Of a stretch of 64,000 nucleotides of DNA, positions 13,355 to 24,379 are shown in pieces (the stretch's first letter is position 1; each line of letters opens with the position of its first letter). The notes beneath the pieces were generated by a model. It was not told where the DNA came from. It saw only the letters and a list, made by a program, of their open reading frames with translations, and ran no database searches. A program made the translations under genes and the position numbers. Source of the DNA: Ziziphus jujuba (Eukaryota; Streptophyta; Magnoliopsida; Rosales; Rhamnaceae); assembly GCF_031755915.1 (NCBI RefSeq), contig NC_083388.1:15636501-15700500 (forward strand), in the 5' to 3' direction.

Positions 13355-13807
13355 ATTATTATATATATATATATATATATATTTAATACTCAATACTTCC
13401 AACTTGACATTACTAATTTAGCTGGTTCTTAATGGTGCTTTCTGTTTATTGACAAGGTTTATTGTTTCAAAATAAGCTGATCATTTATACTTTTCACCGT
13501 TGGAAATGTTGGCCGGACTTGGAAATAATATTATATTTAAAATGCCTATCTTATAGTGTCACTTTGTAATCGCTGGCTGTGTCATGAAATTTCATTTACT
13601 AATTTATTTAATGCGGTTCTTCCTTAAGCTGGTCTCTCTCTGCGTCGGCAAGCATTCCTCTCAATCAAATTATTTCTTCTTCTCCCCTTGCAGACCAAAT
13701 CTATCAGCTCCATTTCCATATACCATTCTCTACCTTTCCCCACTTTTTTATACGCCATATTTTTAAAATTTACTTGAGAAAAACTTATTATTTGGGCATA
13801 GAAAACC

Positions 13808-15691
13808 ATGAAGAAGTACTATATTTTCTGGTTTCTTATCTTGGTCTGCATAAAATCAAGCTCTGCTCAGCAATATTATGACCCATCAGATTGTGTATCA
13901 AATACAAACAATTCAGGTTCAAAATATACTTGTAGTTCATCATCCCAAAGTTCATGCAAAACCTTCTTAGTCTACAGAGCCAGTCAACATTTCCAGACTA
14001 TTTCTAATGTCTCAGACTTGTTCAATGTGAAATTTGATGTGCTACTTCAATTGAACAATCTAACAAACAAGTCTGAGGCATTAACAGCAGGTAGAGAAAT
14101 TCTTGTACCCATTACATGTTCTTGCTCAGGACAATTTTTTAAGGCAAATTTTAGGTACACAGTGTCTGGAATCACATCCTTCTCAGAGATTGCTTGTGGG
14201 GTTTTTGAAGGGCTATTGAAACTTTCCACTTTCACTGAGGAAAACCCATTTGGAGGAGAAAACAATCTCAAAACTGGTTATAAGCTTCAAGTGCCTCTGA
14301 AATGTGCTTGCCCTGAAAATTCCACCATTAGTAAGGGAATAAAGTACCTTGTTACATACCCAATTGCAAAAGGAGATGAAATAAATTCTCTGAGCAAGAA
14401 ATTTGACATCCCTGCAGAAGAATTATGGGAAATGAATCATTTAGAACCTTGGCCAACGGTTTTTCCTGGGACTACTTTCCTAGTTCCACTTAGAAATCCG
14501 AAGGTCGTAAACTTTAATATCCCAAATTCTCCACCTCCAAGTCCTGATTTTCTTCCAACAATTCCTGTTCAAAAACCAGCAAATAACACAAAGCTGAAAA
14601 GGAATAAATACATAGCAGGTTTTGCTGTTGGGTTTTCTCTTCTACTTGTAGCACTACTTTCATGTGGGTTGTTCATAAAAGCTTTGAAGAAATGGAAGGT
14701 GGAAAAGTACCAGCATTTCACTGCTAGAAGCTCTCCGATCTCTTGTTCACCTGCCAGAAGCTCTCCTAGATTCCAAACAGGCGGATTGAGCCCCACAAAC
14801 TCGTCTTTATCTCCGGATCTTCTTGCTGGGATAAAATTCTCTTTGTTTAACTACAGCATAGAAGAGATCAAGAAAGCAACAGGGGATTTCAGTTGGCCGA
14901 ACAAGATCGGCAATGAAGTATATGAGGGATTGATGATGGATAACGATAAAGTAATTATCAAACGGATGAGATTCGAAGACACTCGCCAGGTGATCGATAT
15001 ACACTCCAAGATCAACCACATCAATATAGTGAAACTACGTGGTGTTTGTTACGGAGAAAAGGACTTTTCCTGGTCTTACTTAGTGTTTGAGTTCCCTGGA
15101 AAATGCTTGAGGGATAGCCTATCTGATCCGTCCGATTGTCATCTAAGTTGGGATCAGAGGTCACAGATTGCTTTTGACATTGCAACTGGTCTTCACTACT
15201 TGCACTGCTATACTTTCCCTTCATATGCTCACATGAGGGTGAATACAAGAAACATCTTTGTGACATCAAATTGCAGAGCAAAACTTGGAAATATTGGAGC
15301 AACCCCGGCCGTTGGATTTTCATCAAAAGAAAATTATAGAAATAATAGAAGTTTTAGAGGATGGGTTGCACCTGAGTACATTATACATAGCTCAGTTTCT
15401 GAAAAGGTAGACATTTTTGCATTTGGAGTTGTGCTGCTTGAGCTTATATCAGGAAAGGAAGACAGTGATGGAAAGCTATTCAAAGAATCAATCAGATTCT
15501 TAGGAGGTAGAGCAAGTGAAGGAGGTTGTTTCGAGCAGCTGAAAAGTTTCATGGACCCAAATTTGAAAGAGGATTATTCTCTTGCAGAAGCTTTATGTTT
15601 AGCCGTTCTAGCAAAGGCTTGTGTGGAAGATGAACCTCTGCATAGACCATCTATGGATGACATTATCAAAGTGCTTGCCAGAATGGTATGA
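13808..15691 (+). CDS. LysM receptor-like pseudokinase, LYR type (LYK4/LYK5/LYR-like)
   Basis: A single uninterrupted 627-residue frame, consistent with the intronless LYR class of LysM receptors that bind chitin fragments or lipo-chitooligosaccharides at the plasma membrane. Residues 1-20 form a signal peptide (hydrophobic, ends SSSA). The ectodomain (about 21-267) has the hallmark CxC spacers C104/C106 and C166/C168 separating three LysM regions; the third includes LVTYPIAKGDEINSLSKKFD. A transmembrane helix spans about 268-290, followed by a basic and Ser-rich juxtamembrane segment. The kinase-like domain (about 345-620) keeps VIIK385 and APE (521-523), but the Gly-rich loop is IGNEVYEGL, the HRD loop reads HMRVNTRN (475-482) and DFG is NIG (495-497). 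It should therefore be catalytically dead and signal through a partner LYK-type kinase. The start codon is in context AAACCATGAA. The exact LYR subclade is uncertain. Confidence 0.93.
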   Translation: MKKYYIFWFLILVCIKSSSAQQYYDPSDCVSNTNNSGSKYTCSSSSQSSCKTFLVYRASQHFQTISNVSDLFNVKFDVLLQLNNLTNKSEALTAGREILVPITCSCSGQFFKANFRYTVSGITSFSEIACGVFEGLLKLSTFTEENPFGGENNLKTGYKLQVPLKCACPENSTISKGIKYLVTYPIAKGDEINSLSKKFDIPAEELWEMNHLEPWPTVFPGTTFLVPLRNPKVVNFNIPNSPPPSPDFLPTIPVQKPANNTKLKRNKYIAGFAVGFSLLLVALLSCGLFIKALKKWKVEKYQHFTARSSPISCSPARSSPRFQTGGLSPTNSSLSPDLLAGIKFSLFNYSIEEIKKATGDFSWPNKIGNEVYEGLMMDNDKVIIKRMRFEDTRQVIDIHSKINHINIVKLRGVCYGEKDFSWSYLVFEFPGKCLRDSLSDPSDCHLSWDQRSQIAFDIATGLHYLHCYTFPSYAHMRVNTRNIFVTSNCRAKLGNIGATPAVGFSSKENYRNNRSFRGWVAPEYIIHSSVSEKVDIFAFGVVLLELISGKEDSDGKLFKESIRFLGGRASEGGCFEQLKSFMDPNLKEDYSLAEALCLAVLAKACVEDEPLHRPSMDDIIKVLARMV

Positions 15692-16590
15692 ATATGAATT
15701 AGATGATGAAGAAACATCATCAGATTTGGTTTTCTAATTGTAATGAACCAGTACTGGACTGATTACAATTTCTCTGAGATAAAGGAACCATGTTTGTTTT
15801 TATTTATTTTATTTTATTTTTTTAGTTTTGCCATAAGTCGTTGAAAAGTAATCAAATTTATGAAATTTCATGCATTCACAAATGTTAGAATTTGGTTGTT
15901 ATGTAATATTTAGAAACAATTTAACTTCTGTTAGGCACGGTTTCTGAAATAATACGTTTTAGTTTGTAGAGGTCAAAAAAGGATTATGAAAATGTTCCGG
16001 CTCTTTTGTGTAAGAGGTTTGGATCTTCAAAGGAGCTTAAAATCAAAGTTTTCTCACCAAAGTCTTCCAACAAAAAAGAAGTTAAAATGAGCAGAATCAA
16101 AAGTTATCGTTTACAGGATCTAAAACTATAAAAAATGACAAAGTATAAGTTTTCCAGCTGAAGTAAAATTAATTATTCGATGAAAGTTTTAAAGAAGGCA
16201 TATAGTTTGGAAAGATGTGGGAAGGTTTTAGATTCCATTTGTAATCTTCACTGTATCTGGCAAATAATGTAATCCAATGAGAGATGTATGAGGTCATTGC
16301 TTACTTTTGTTGTCTGGAGAAGATTCTTTATTATTTCATACGCTTTCAGTTTCTAGTGGCTCCATTTATACGTAGCCTTTTTTTTTTTTTTTTTTCATTT
16401 TTAATTTTTAATTATTTAATTTTTCTTTTAAATTTTTTTCAATTGAAGTTCCTTTTGGCTGTCCTGGATCCGCCTTTATTTGTTTTTTTAAGTTGATATT
16501 GACAAAATGCTATTTTGTAATTTGTGTCCATAGACTATGAAAAAAAAAAAAAAAAAAAACCAAAAAAGTGAGGAAAACTTTGGGGAAAAA
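15692..16590. other. 3' flank of the LysM receptor and AT-rich spacer
   Basis: AT-rich sequence with poly-T runs (16379-16395) and a poly-A run (16541-16559). The 3' UTR must lie here, but no polyadenylation signal stands out enough to call. No gene seen. Confidence 0.5.
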
Positions 16591-16599
16591 TAAACATAA

Positions 16600-17105
16600 A
16601 AAAGTGGATTCTTTTATGCCATATCGTTTTACAAAATGATTTATCATTTTACAAATTTAAAAATGATGAAAAATGCATTTGATAGCTTTATTTGAAATTT
16701 AGAACTTAAAAAAAAAAGTTGAAAACATTATCTAAAATATGAGTAAATTTATAAAACATTCAAAAAAAAGTTTACAAGAATTTGAAAAATTTTGAAATCA
16801 AATATATAAAAGGATATAGATAATATATATTATTTTAAATGTAATAATACTTATTTTATAGAGATATATACATAAATATGAAAAATGATTAGCATTTTCA
16901 AGAATAAATATTTTCTTTACCATATATATATATATATATATATCATTTTATATTCACCAAACATATTTTTATCACATTCTCAAAAAATATTTTTAAATAT
17001 GTTACCAAACATATTTTTAAATTCTAGAAATAGACAATCAAATTTATCATTTTCATTTTACAAAATTGATTTATAAAATTTGTTTTTGAAAACGTTAACA
17101 ACATA
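16600..17105. repeat. Possible MITE-like inverted repeat
   Basis: The left arm (about 16610-16720, ...ACAAAATGATTTATCATTTT...GCATTTGATAGC) and the reverse complement of the right arm (about 16980-17105, ...TTTTGTAAAATGAAAATGAT...ATTTGATTGTC) resemble each other, as in hAT-type MITEs. The similarity is imperfect and no TSD was found. Confidence 0.3.
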
Positions 17106-17777
17106 CCTTTATTTTCCTTTCAAATTAGAAGGAAAACTAAAAGTCTCTGTGGTAAAGTTATTAAATTCCTGTCTCCTGATCACTCCCTATCTCTCTTTAT
17201 TGCTCACTTCTCAAATTCCTCTCCCTTTATCGCTCACTTTGTCTCATGTCTCTCCTTCATCTCTCAATCTTAGGTCCCTAAATAACTTAGTCGACTTTAA
17301 CTATACGCCAATGGCATATTGGTGACTAAGGGTGTGTTTTTGAGTGCCTTTACATTTTTTTTTTTTAATCAACTCAATCATTCTTTTAGCATTTATTTCC
17401 GTAATAATTTTGTTAAAAAGTGCCTCATAAAATAAGTGGTGAATGTTTGGTTATATATGATTGAATAACACCTTTAACGTTATTTATGATGTTTATATAG
17501 TTTAATTAATGTACTTTGTACTATTTTATTTTCATTATGAAATACCAACCATAAAGAAGCACCTAAAATGCTGATTTATTTGTTTATTTTTAATTAAAAA
17601 GGCAGCTTATATTTTCTTCCCAAAACATGGGCAATTGCTTTTTTTTTTTTTTTTTCTCTCTCTCTTTCTTGGTTGCACTTATTAGATTCCCCGAAGCATT
17701 GACAAACACACTCTAAGACTTTTTCAAGACATGGTTCTTCTTCACTTATGGGTTTAGACTTTAGACAAGAGGGCTTC
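17106..17777. other. Spacer upstream of gypsy element
   Basis: CT-rich stretch (17180-17275) and poly-T runs (17639-17656). A short frame (17080-17325) has no recognisable motif. Confidence 0.4.
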
Positions 17778-18897
17778 TGATGAAAATCCGTTTGTACCCG
17801 TACAACCGACTACACGCTGGGGTACTAATCCTGTGCAACTGAAGATAGGATCAATTACTAAGGTGCAAGCTAAGTGATTTAAGGACAAGCTGGTTAGTTT
17901 TATATAAGGTATTATTAAATCTTAATAAGGCATGACAATACATGAAGATTCAAAACTCGTATTGTGCATCCAAGCTACAAAGGCTGAAATGGACCCAGGA
18001 CACTGTTTTTGTGCATTTATGGACTCCGTGCAATAAGGGATGAATTTGTTGGCTTGTGAATGTTATTGAGCACACCAAAAGACCATGAAATTATATCAAG
18101 GCATAAGCAAAGGCATCCAAGCTAATCATTTGCGCATACGCTTTCAATTTGGCCGAATTGCATTGTTTTGGTGTTGGAAGGTGGTGTCTTATAATCTAAG
18201 CAAGCTTTATCAATCCAATCAAGGGCAATATATGGGAACCTGTTGTAATCCTATTTGGCATCCTACATAGCATATTAGAGTTGATTTGGAGCCTAAAATA
18301 GCTGGTGATTGGACAAAGCTAGCTTAGTTGGAAAATTAGTCAACTAGTTTCCTAATTTAAAATTTAACTTTTGTTTTAGAAAATAGTTTCTTATTTTGAT
18401 TTTTATTTAATTATTTGCTGGACAAATTAATTTAGGATTTTCAATATTTTATTATTTTAATTGTAAATTAATTAATTCCTATTCTAAAATTAAGGAATTA
18501 ATTAATCCAAACTATATTAGAAAAGTAAGAGAATTCGGCCACATCATCATTCATTGGCCAGTTTTATCTAGTAGATTTAGGGTTTTATTTTGTAACTCTA
18601 GCCTATCTAAAGACTTATTTTTCAATGGAATGGTAGTTTAGATTATCATTTAAAAATTATTTGTAAGAAGAATTATCTTTATTCTTTTTGAACACCTAAA
18701 ACATTGAATAGAAATTGAGTGTTTTAGTTTGACTTATCAATGGGATATTCATCACCTATTGTGGCGTCTTCATCATATACCAAGGTTTTTAATCACAAGT
18801 TAATTAGGGATCAAGGTGACCATTAGAAAATGAACTTAATTTCAATCCGGGCTAGTATAATATAGGTTTAGGAGTAAGTTGATCTAGGTTCGTATCA
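17778..18897 (+). repeat. 5' LTR of gypsy element G1 (1120 bp)
   Basis: Starts TGATGAAAATCCG and ends CCTAGGTTCGTATCA, directly before the primer-binding site. It is homologous to four other copies in the window (21304-22436 minus, 30037-31157, about 55150-56256, 62483-63402). A CCTATCTAAAGAC tract (about 18601) lies where other copies have CCTATTTAAAG, a candidate TATA box. Its first about 100 bp still encode the tail of the pol polyprotein (see findings). Confidence 0.88.
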
Positions 18898-18899
18898 TT

Positions 18900-18910
18900 T
18901 GGTATCAGAG
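18900..18910 (+). other. Primer-binding site (initiator tRNA-Met type)
   Basis: TGGTATCAGAG begins 2 nt after the LTR end, as in many plant LTR retrotransposons primed by initiator tRNA-Met. Confidence 0.85.
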
Positions 18911-20013
18911 ATGAATTTTATTCAGGTTTGATCTATCTTATTTGTTTTGTTTTATTTTGTATTATTCTACAATTTTAACATTGGGTTAAGGTTGTTTCTC
19001 TCTCATGCATTTTTTGCATTAAAAAAAAAATTCATCCATAACTGAATTCGGGTTTGTCTTTGTGTTAGCCGAATTTTATAAATCTAGCTTGTTGGTTGGT
19101 TTTCCATATTAATTCTTAGTAATTTGGTTTATTGTTGATTTTTTCCTTGCTGTTTAATGTTAATTAGTTGCATTCATCTATTAAAAAAAAAAGTAATTTT
19201 GAGAAAATATTGCATAAATCTAAAACTTGCAATTTGTTTTCGGTTTTGTTGATAAGTTGTTGCCGTTGGAATTATAATTTTTGAGTTGTGATTGTTCCAC
19301 TGGATATTATGTTAGTAATAACCTGTTAGTGATCACAAAAAAAAAAAAAAAAAAGAAGCAAAAGTCAAAGTATATATAAAAAAAAAAAAAGTGCAAGAGA
19401 TAGGTTTTGAGAATTTGAATTTGATTTGGATTTGGAGATTCAATTTTGTTTGTTGAAGCTACTGTTTGTTCATTCTATACTGGTTGCTGCATATTTGAAT
19501 TTTGAGTGCTCAATTGATTGGATTAAGATTGGTTAAAGGATTTGAGACAAAAACCTAAATTATGAGAGCTACAACCAACAACTATCTCATACTTTATTCA
19601 AATTGTGTTCTTGTTGATTGTTTAAATTCTTTTCTAAATTTATCCTTGAATTTTGGTCTCTTAATATTTTGCTTTATCTCCTTGCTAAATCCAAAAAAAT
19701 TCTTATTAATTTTCCTTGTTTTTGGTTAGTAAAGCCGAGAGTAGGTTTTATTAATTCACTCGAAAATTGCTTACTACTTGTTTTTGTTTTATTGGTAGGT
19801 TTAATTAGGACATACTTGTGATCTAATTGTTGTTTTGAGTGTATTTTAATAGAACTGTGAGATAATTCTTTGAGTGGAAAAAGGCAAGAGAATGTGAGCT
19901 TAAAAGAGTGTTAAAAGCCGAAACTAGCGTGCAACACTAGTGCCGAGACTTTATTTGAGCGATATACATGAGGGAGTGAATTTAGTGAGGTTTCTTGCAT
20001 TATTTTTACTAAC

Positions 20014-21170
20014 ATGATACATTCAAGAATAAGAAAAGGAGGTGACTCTCTAAGAAATCTTGAAGACAAATCTGTGGGATTCAAAGGGGAATCTAGAGCA
20101 ACGGGAATTGGAGGAGAACCTACTGACATGTTGGCGGTTTTGGAACAACTGCAAAGGATGAATGCTCACTTTGATCAACTTGGTCAAAGGATGGATAGGT
20201 TTGAACATTCCCAAGGAGGACCGAACCCAAGGCATGAATTTCATGGAGACCATGGTCAAGGTAAAGGAGGCCGCAGACGCTTTAGGGAAGAATTTGGAGG
20301 AGGGACTTTGGAGATAATCTTGAGGAGGAGTTTGAAGATATATTTGCATTCCAAGGAAGGCAAAACCATGGCAGGCAAGCTTGAGATGAAGATGATGACC
20401 TTGGCAACATTAAGGTTCACATACCACCATTTTTACTTAGAATGGGAAGAGCGCATGAAAATGATTTTTGATTGCCATAACTATTCTGAGGTAAAAAAAG
20501 GTTAAGTTGGATGCTTTGGAATTTGGGCATTATGCACTACAGTGGTGGCATAATGAGTAAGGTACCTGAAGGAAAGTTGGTGATGAATGAATAACCACTT
20601 GGCGACAAATGAAAAGAGCCATGCAGAAAAGGTTTGTACTAAGCCATTACCATAGGATGTTGCACCAAAGATTACAATCTTTATCACAAGGAAGTAGGAC
20701 TGGGGAGGACTACTACAAGGAGATGGAGATGCCCATGATGAGGTTAAGCATGAATGACGACCGCAAGGCAACCATGGCATGGTTTTTGAGAGGTTTAAAC
20801 TGAGAGATAGGCAACCAAGTGGAATTACAACAATACGTCGATTTGGAAGAGATGTTACATATGGCCATCAAAAGTTGAGAACCAATTTAAGAGGAGGGGT
20901 ATTAGCTCACGGTTTGTAAGGGTTTCAAACAGTAGGAGGTCAAGTTTAAGTGGTTGGAGAAGCAATCCCGCATTCAAACCAAGGTTAAAATTGAAATAAG
21001 ATGAAGAAAGTTCCAATCGACCAAGGAGGGACATAAGGACCAGCTCCATTCAAGCACCAAAACTCAAAAGTAAATCTAACCATAAACCATATAGAACTTG
21101 AGATATTGTTTGTTTTAAATGTCAGGGTCGAGGACATGTTGCAATCAATGTCCAAACTAAAGAACAATGA
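20014..21170 (+). pseudogene. Gypsy gag, broken (element G1)
   Basis: The frame starts MIHSRIRKGGDSLRNLE, nearly the same as the gag start of element G2. It continues through a basic region (RMNAHFDQLGQRMDRFEH), the gag core (YLEWEERMKMIFDCHNYSEV at about 20437-20495) and, after frameshifts, DYYKEMEMPMMRLSMNDD...MAWFLRGLN (20711-20803). The zinc knuckle near 21113-21150 reads CFKCQGRGHVA and then loses frame before the last Cys. At least three frameshifts or stops make it non-functional. Confidence 0.8.
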
Positions 21171-21303
21171 TGTTGAAGGACAACGGAGAGTTGGAGTTCG
21201 ATAGTGATGAAGCTGAAATTGAAATCGAACATAAAGAGGAAGGAATTGAAGATGAAGAATAAGATGAAACCGTGATTTTAAAAGCTTCAAGGGCCGAACT
21301 TAC

Positions 21304-22436
21304 TGATACGAACCTAGGTCGATTTACTTTTAAACCTGTATTATATTAGCTCGGATAAAAAAGTAAGTTCAGAGTTTAATAGTCACCTTAACCCCTAATC
21401 AACTTGTGATTGGAAACCTTGGTATATGATGAAGATGCTACAGTAGCTGATGGATATCTTATTGATAAATCAAACTAAAATACTTGATTTCTGTTAAGTG
21501 TTTTAGGTGTTCAAAGATAACAAAGAGAATTCTTTCTCACAAATAAATTTTGTATAATATCTAACCTGCTTTCTCATTGAAAAATTATCCTTTAAATAGG
21601 AGAGTACAAAACAAAAACCTTAAATAATTAGGTCAAAAACCAGCCACCATAGTGGTTTCCTTAATGTGGTCGAATTCCACATCCTTTTCTATTCTAATTT
21701 GGAATAATCAAGTTTTTTTATTTTGAATTTGAAATTAATTAATTTACAATTGAAATCATAAATTATATACATTTCTAAAGTGATTTTTCCAGCAAATAAA
21801 TAAATAAAAATAAAAATGAAAGACTAATTTCCTAAAATAAAAGTTAAATTACAAATTAGGAAACTAGTTGACTAGTTTCAAACTAAGTTATCTTTGATTA
21901 ATCACCAGCTAGTTTAGGCTCCAAATAAGCTCCATTATGACATGCAGGATTCCAAATAGAATTAACATTAATCCCCATACATTTCCTTTTGATTGGAATA
22001 AGTCAAAATTGCTTGATCAACAAAAGAAGTCAAAGTCAGTCCCAAAACAAGCATTTTCGACCAACATGAAGCCTCATGCACAAATGTCCTATTTGAATGC
22101 TTTTGCTTCTATCTTGGCATGATTTCATAGTCCCTTGGAGTGGTCAATCATGTTCATGAACCAAAAAATTCACTTCTTGCTATCTAGAGTCCATTGAAGC
22201 ACCAAAACAGCTTGTCGGGTCCATTTCAGCCCTTTATAACTTGGATGCATAAGACGAGTTTCGGATCTTCTGGTGTTATCATGCCATCATGAGATTGAAT
22301 CACTCCTTGGATGAAGCTAACCAGATTATCTTTGAATTTCCTAGCTTATGTCCTAGTGATTGGTCCCGTTTTCATTTGTACAAGGTCTACACCCTGGCGG
22401 GTAGTTGGTTGTACGGTTGCAGATGGATTCTCATCA
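21304..22436 (-). repeat. 3' LTR of gypsy element G2 (1133 bp)
   Basis: The reverse complement starts TGATGAGAATCC and ends CCTAGGTTCGTATCA, the same ends as the other four copies. The pol reading frame enters the LTR without a break (N-D-E-N-P spans the boundary) and ends about 90 bp inside it. Confidence 0.87.
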
Positions 22437-23455
22437 TTTTCCTCCTCTTGAAAATGATTTGCCCTCAAATTAAAGTCATCATCTGTAAAAAATGGAGATA
22501 AATCAGCAACATTAAATGTAGAACTCACATTATACTCACCTGGCAAGTCAAGCTTATAAGCGTTTTCATTAACCCTCTTCAAAACTTAAAAAGGTCCATC
22601 CCATCGCGGTATAAGCATTGAATTTCATTGTTCCGGAAACCTTTTCTTTCTTAAGTGAAACCAAACCCAATCTCCTGGGTCAAACACTATCACAACATAT
22701 CCTAAAAATACAAGCTCATTTCGGCAAAAATCACACTTTTTAATATTATCAAATAACCTTTCCTTCTTAAGCACTTCTAAAACTAACCTAAAATGTTCTA
22801 CATGATTATCTAAATTTTTACTATATATAAGAATATCATCAAAATAAACAACCACAAATTTTCCAATGAATGGATGCATGACATGATTCATTAAACTCAT
22901 AAAAGCGCTAGGTGTATTAGTTAAACCAAAAGACATTACTGACCATTCATATAATCCATATTTAGCCTTAAATGCGGTTTTCCATTCATCCCCATATTTC
23001 ATCCTAATTTGATGCTACCCACTACTACAATCAATTTTAGAGAACATGCAAACATTAAACAATTCATCAAGCATATTATCTAATCTAGGATTAGGATGCC
23101 TATACTTAATGGTTATGTTATTAATAGCCCGAAAATCCACACACATACGCCATGAACCATCTTTCTTAGGTACTAATAAAACAACAATAACACATGGACT
23201 CATGCTTTCACGAATATGATATTTTTCAAGCAATTCACTTACCTGCCTTTGTATTTCCTTTGTCTCCTCAAGATAACTTCTATATGCAGGCCTATTAGGA
23301 ATCGTTACTCCCCAAACAAAATCAATTTGATGTTTAATCCCTCGAATAGGTGGTAAATCAGTAGGAATTTCCTTTAGAAAGACGTCATTAAATTCCTGCA
23401 AAAGAGAAAGAGATAGAACTTGGCAATTCAAGCTATTCAATATTAGCTTGATCAT
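22346..23455 (-). pseudogene. Gypsy pol: reverse transcriptase fused to integrase C-terminus by deletion
   Basis: RT motifs in minus order: LLVPKKDGSWRMCVDFRAIN (about 23150-23210), FSKIDCSSG (expected SKIDLKSGYHQ), YGLYEWSVMSFGLTNTPSAF (about 22900-22960), and catalytic VVYFDDILIYSKN (about 22805-22845). After ELVFLGYVV (about 22695) the frame jumps to IVFDPGDWVWFHLRKKRFPEQ, which belongs near the end of the family's integrase. AYKLDLPGEYNVSSTFNVAD (about 22510-22570) follows, then the LTR-encoded tail ending KTGPITRT (22346). RNase H, the zinc-binding region and the integrase DDE core are absent. A stop after FPEQ and one near 23018 also break the frame. Confidence 0.85.
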
Positions 23456-23898
23456 TTAGATAAACATCTTTATAAATCATGAGCAGCAATGGTTTATTAC
23501 TCAAAATTTCCTTTTTAACCTCACCTAGGCTAAGATAAAAAATTTTATTTTTCTTCTCTTTCCTCTCTTTTTCTTTACCACTCTCGGCCACCACTATTTT
23601 TCCCTCACTCTCGGCTTTCTCACCATTTTTCTCTCTCTCAGGTTCATCTCTCCTTCACATTCAATTTTTCAAGACTTACCTTGGATAGATGAGTCGGCCT
23701 TACTTTCCTTCACAAATGGTAAAGCCGTGGGTGCTATACCTGCTTTCTCCTTGAGCCATTCGGCCTCCCTTCTTTGTTGCATTTGAAGTTAGCTCTAAAT
23801 ACTTCATTTGGAGTTAATAGCTTCAACTTAATCTTCTTTCCCTTAAATTTAAATATAATGGAATCCTAACTATCCTTAAATTTAAATATAATGAAATT

Positions 23899-24129
23899 CT
23901 AACTACCATAGTGTATAGTATCTTTATCAAATGGCCATGGCCTACCTAATAAAATATGGCCAGCATGCATGGGAATAACATCACATAAAACAAAATCCAC
24001 ATATTTATCAATGCTGAATTTTAGCTTGGCTTGTTTGTTAACTTTCATCTCACCACTATTATTAAGCCATTGTAATCTATATGGTTCTGGATGTTTAATG
24101 GTTGTTAATTCTAATTTCTCAACTACCAC
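23899..24129 (-). pseudogene. Gypsy aspartic protease region, C-terminal part (element G2)
   Basis: The frame shows LQWLNNSGEMKVNKQAKLKF, then DVIPMHAGHILLGRPWPFD. The ILLGRPW..D block is typical of the end of plant gypsy protease domains (family: CDVVPMDACHILLGRPWQFD). The catalytic D-T/S-G half lies just upstream (about 24130-24180, IIDNGS-like) in another frame. It is not functional alone. Confidence 0.75.
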
Positions 24130-24379
24130 ATTACTAATTACATTAGCTTAACTTCCATTATCAATTATCATACTACAAATATTACCTAGAATTTCACATC
24201 GAGTGTGGAAGATATTTTTTCTTTGGACTTGATCCTCATCTTTGTACACGGTCAAGACCCTCCTTGCCACCAAACTCAATTCGGCATTTGAAGCTTTGGG
24301 AGTCTTTACTTCTTATTATTCTTCATCCTCAATTGCTTCATCTACAAATTCAGTTTCAGCTTCAGATTCGTCACTTTTG

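Larger units (their letters stand above)
17778..21303 (+). mobile_element. Ty3/gypsy element (G1): 5' LTR, PBS, leader, gag; 3' part lost
   Basis: The element runs from the LTR (17778-18897) through a tRNA-Met type primer site at 18900, a long leader and a broken gag (20014-21170), then stops where the oppositely oriented LTR of element G2 begins at 21304. G1 sequence just before the junction (AAAGCTTCAA.GCCGAA, about 21280-21297) matches the region after the zinc knuckle in G2 (rc of about 24275-24300). G1 is therefore cut inside the gag/protease interval, most simply by insertion of G2. No protease, RT, integrase or 3' LTR of G1 is present in the window. Confidence 0.8.

Noticed and set aside
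14047..15552. Minus-strand frames of 70-101 codons
   Set aside because: They are antisense shadows of the LysM receptor gene.
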